From Corynebacterium ulcerans (GTDB lineage Bacteria > Actinomycetota > Actinomycetes > Mycobacteriales > Mycobacteriaceae), in assembly GCF_900187135.1 (NCBI RefSeq), contig NZ_LT906443.1:1426001-1490000 (forward strand): 64,000 nucleotides of DNA, read 5' to 3'. The notes beneath the pieces were generated by a model. That model did not search any database. It was not told where the DNA came from and saw only the letters and a list, made by a program, of their open reading frames with translations. The position numbers and the translations under genes are program-made. Numbering within the stretch: the first letter of the stretch is position 1; every line of letters begins with the position of its first letter. This document shows positions 63,312 through 64,000 of the stretch, piece after piece.

Positions 63312-64000
63312 GTGGCAACCGCTGAACATGAATATGGCGCCTCATCCATTACGATCCTCGAGGGTCTAGAGGCTGTACGTAAGCGCCCCGGTATGTACAT
63401 CGGCTCGACCGGTGAACGCGGCCTACACCATTTGGTGTGGGAGGTCGTGGATAACTCCGTCGATGAGGCGATGGCTGGTCACGCCACGCATGTCGACGTC
63501 ACACTGCTGGAAGACGGCGGCGTTGAGGTCGTGGATAACGGCCGTGGCATCCCCGTCGATATGCACGCGTCCGGCGCACCGACGGTGCAGGTCGTTATGA
63601 CGCAGCTGCACGCGGGCGGTAAGTTCGACTCTGATTCCTATGCTGTCTCCGGTGGTCTTCACGGCGTGGGCATCTCTGTGGTGAACGCGCTGTCCACTCG
63701 CGTCGAAGCCGATATTAAACTTCATGGCAAGCACTGGTATCAGAACTTCTCTCACGCGGTTCCTGACGAGCTGATCCAGGGTGGAAATGCACGGGGAACA
63801 GGAACCACCATTCGGTTCTGGCCGGATGCTGAGATCTTTGAAACCACCACGTTTAAATTCGATATCATTGCACGCCGCTTGCAAGAAATGGCGTTCCTGA
63901 ACAAGGGACTCACCCTTTCGCTGACAGATAAGCGTGTGAGCGATGAGGAACTTGAGCTGGAAGCAATCGCCGATGAGGGCGATACCGCAGAGAATGTCTC
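63312..64000 (+). CDS. gyrB: DNA gyrase subunit B (3' end outside the window)
   Basis: The first 229 residues of the ATPase subunit of DNA gyrase are visible. The GHKL ATP site is complete: [20 protein letters not shown], the Mg-binding Asn in [24 protein letters not shown], and the ATP lid [22 protein letters not shown] start after AAGGAGT with eight bases spacing. About 140 bases separate it from the DUF721 gene, so it probably has its own promoter. The remainder continues beyond position 64000. Confidence 0.97.
   Translation, partial: MATAEHEYGASSITILEGLEAVRKRPGMYIGSTGERGLHHLVWEVVDNSVDEAMAGHATHVDVTLLEDGGVEVVDNGRGIPVDMHASGAPTVQVVMTQLHAGGKFDSDSYAVSGGLHGVGISVVNALSTRVEADIKLHGKHWYQNFSHAVPDELIQGGNARGTGTTIRFWPDAEIFETTTFKFDIIARRLQEMAFLNKGLTLSLTDKRVSDEELELEAIADEGDTAENV

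Noticed and set aside
1..64000. Mobile elements, CRISPR arrays, tRNA and rRNA genes
   Set aside because: I looked for transposase-like frames, regularly spaced direct repeats, tRNA arms and rRNA segments and recognised none. A dedicated search could still find a divergent one.

Overview
The window is chromosomal DNA of a Corynebacterium, most likely of the C. diphtheriae / C. ulcerans / C. pseudotuberculosis group. This rests on the moderate G+C content, on gene order around dnaA that matches other Corynebacteriales (cca, NUDIX, DUF6049, murJ with a kinase-like tail, sigM, trxB, trxA, cwlM, GNAT, parB, parA, rsmG, yidC, yidD, rnpA, rpmH, dnaA, dnaN, recF, DUF721, gyrB), and on a trp operon with a fused trpCF. 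The species is an inference. I saw no rRNA, tRNA, insertion sequence, prophage or CRISPR array.

Layout. Positions 1-2235 hold the end of a dipeptide-type ABC importer operon followed by a DapA/NanA-family aldolase. Positions 2349-2765 encode a small secreted protein next to an AT-rich gap. Positions 3209-15103 form a nitrogen-catabolic block. It contains a gabT-gabD-permease operon with a divergent PucR-type regulator, then a minus-strand operon of flavin amine oxidase, UspA protein, APC permease and aldehyde dehydrogenase with a divergent TetR regulator. Together these could take putrescine through 4-aminobutanal, GABA and succinate semialdehyde to succinate. Positions 15127-22318 hold unrelated single genes: a hexose-6-phosphate epimerase, a shrunken sulfatase-like protein, DUF1846, DUF1508, DUF4272-like and DUF4862-like proteins, and a dicarboxylate symporter. 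Positions 22837-25660 are crtB-crtI, followed by a small SdpI-like membrane protein.

Positions 26186-33722 are the tryptophan operon, and they are the most unusual part. There are two trp leader peptides, each with three consecutive Trp codons and a complete antiterminator/terminator. One precedes trpE as expected. The second precedes trpBA, inside the cluster, and both have the same 13-base promoter element. Positions 33909-39126 carry a Rieske lipoprotein, a BASS-family transporter, a small hypothetical protein, brnFE, a YqgE protein and the CCA-adding enzyme.

Positions 39604-51800 contain the cell-envelope and redox block: a NUDIX protein with a long basic tail, a DUF6049 membrane protein, MurJ fused to a pseudokinase-like region, SigM, TrxB, TrxA and a CwlM pseudo-amidase. 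Positions 51842-56741 hold parAB, rsmG, yidC, yidD, rnpA and rpmH. Positions 56742-64000 contain the replication origin region, with DnaA-box clusters on both sides of dnaA, followed by dnaN, recF, a DUF721 gene and the start of gyrB. Six copies of the 14-base parS core lie between 15.9 and 36.8 kb, and a seventh with one mismatch lies at the start of rsmG. They mark a dispersed centromere on one side of the origin; one lies inside trpF, one covers the brnF start and one contains the rsmG start codon.
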